This document shows positions 6,439-7,103 of a DNA stretch of 7,103 bases, one piece after another (position 1 is the stretch's first letter; every line of letters starts with the position of its first letter). The translations under genes were made by a program, and so were the position numbers. The notes under the pieces are model-generated. The model worked only from the letters and a program-made list of their open reading frames with translations. It was not told the origin of the DNA and did no database searches. Source of the stretch: Actinomycetota bacterium (GTDB lineage Bacteria > Actinomycetota > Acidimicrobiia > Spongiisociales > UBA11373). Location: contig DNGH01000104.1 in the NCBI GenBank assembly GCA_003486285.1, positions 1-7,103 on the forward strand, written 5' to 3'.

Positions 6439-7103
6439 GACAGCCACCGCTTCTTGCGGCGGTAGTGCTTGACCTGGGCGAACGACTTGGTGCCCTCGGT
6501 GGAGAGCCCCAGGTAGAACTCCCGCACGTCCTCGTCCTCGAGCAGCTCGGTAGCGGGCTTGTCCATGACGATCTTCCCGGTCTCCATGATGTAGCCGTGG
6601 TGTGCTATCGACAGCGCCATCGCTGCGTTCTGCTCGACCAGCAACACCCCGGTGCCCTGACGGTTGATCTCGACGATGATGTCACGGATCTGCTGCACCA
6701 GCAGCGGGGCCAGCCCCAGGCTGGGCTCGTCGAGCAGCAGGAAGCGCGGGCTCGACATCAGGGCGCGTCCGATGGCCAGCATCTGCTGCTGCCCGCCGCT
6801 CAGGTAGCCGGCGGTGAACTTCGGGCGCTCCTTCAGCTGCGGAAAGAGGTCGTACACCCGGGTCAAGTTGGGGTGCATCGTCCGGCGGGCGGTATGGGCG
6901 CCGAGGCGGAGGTTCTCCTCGACCGTGAGCTCGGCGAGGATGCGCCGCCCCTCGAGGGCCTGGCTCACTCCGAGCTTCACCACCTTGGCCGGAGGCAGAT
7001 CGTCGATGCGGTCGTCGTCGAGGGTGATCTGGCCCTTGGTGAGATCGCCGCGGTGGACGTCGAGCAGACCACTGATCGCCCGCAGCGTCGTGCTCTTGCC
7101 GGC
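6435..7103 (-). CDS. livF: ABC transporter ATP-binding protein LivF (5'-truncated by window edge)
   Basis: Second ATPase of the importer. The open frame runs through the right edge of the window, so only the last 222 residues are present; roughly the first 35-40 are missing. The fragment begins inside Walker A (AGKSTTL). Fragment positions: Q-loop region SQALEGRR (47-54), signature LSGGQQQML (101-109), Walker B FLLLDEPSLGL (121-131, E126) and the LivF-type switch LLVEQN (155-160), where Gln takes the place of His as is normal in this family. After the usual LivF ending (FYLGL) there is a basic 22-residue tail (201-222) containing VKHYRRKKRWLS, longer than E. coli LivF. An ATG-like start at 6983 (actually GTG) would remove Walker A and is not real. 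The TGA stop overlaps the livG ATG. It is first of the visible genes; the operon promoter lies outside the window. Confidence 0.95.
   Translation of the reverse strand, partial: AGKSTTLRAISGLLDVHRGDLTKGQITLDDDRIDDLPPAKVVKLGVSQALEGRRILAELTVEENLRLGAHTARRTMHPNLTRVYDLFPQLKERPKFTAGYLSGGQQQMLAIGRALMSSPRFLLLDEPSLGLAPLLVQQIRDIIVEINRQGTGVLLVEQNAAMALSIAHHGYIMETGKIVMDKPATELLEDEDVREFYLGLSTEGTKSFAQVKHYRRKKRWLS

Noticed and set aside
6439..6447. GTG start for livG at 6447
   Set aside because: Possible, but it adds only three residues and lacks a better Shine-Dalgarno; the ATG at 6438 matches the overlap style of all other junctions.
5626..6465. Plus-strand open frame opposite livG
   Set aside because: Shadow of livG codon bias; no domain features.
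6628..6645. Missing switch histidine in LivF (Gln instead) as a sign of inactivation
   Set aside because: VEQN is the normal form in LivF proteins, including E. coli LivF.

Overview
The window is a single minus-strand gene cluster from a high-GC bacterium. It reads, in transcription order (right to left): livF (5' end cut by the window edge), livG, a long-chain acyl-CoA synthetase (fadD-like), livH, livM, and a lipoprotein substrate-binding protein. Together these give every part of a branched-chain amino acid / HAAT-type ABC importer: two ATPases, two permeases and one extracytoplasmic receptor. An AMP-forming CoA ligase is inserted between the ATPase pair and the permease pair.

The organism is probably an actinobacterium, perhaps of the Acidimicrobiia. 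The evidence is high GC, strong GC bias at third codon positions, and a receptor lipoprotein with an acidic stretch after the lipidated Cys and a long Thr/Ala linker. This placement is an inference from style and not from a marker gene.

Layout: 6435-7103 livF (partial; starts inside Walker A); 5596-6438 livG; 3752-5599 fadD-like; 2862-3755 livH; 1648-2865 livM; 1418-1647 non-coding gap; 29-1417 binding protein. The first five genes are joined by four consecutive 4-base ATGA stop/start overlaps, so they are almost certainly one translationally coupled unit. The binding protein is set apart by about 230 bases and has its own strong Shine-Dalgarno. The gap holds two different 7-bp tandem arrays and a short GC-rich inverted repeat. 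The last 28 bases (1-28) after the binding-protein stop show nothing I can interpret.

Likely joint function: the lipoprotein captures a small carboxylate or amino-acid-like solute outside the membrane, LivH/LivM carry it across using ATP hydrolysed by LivF/LivG, and the ligase converts an incoming acid to its CoA thioester. The substrate cannot be read from the sequence. The embedded ligase makes a fatty, aromatic or other organic acid at least as plausible as leucine. Apart from this coupling, the intergenic heptamer arrays and the subfamily-specific tails and motifs, the window is an ordinary transport operon. I see no mobile element, CRISPR, RNA gene or defence system.
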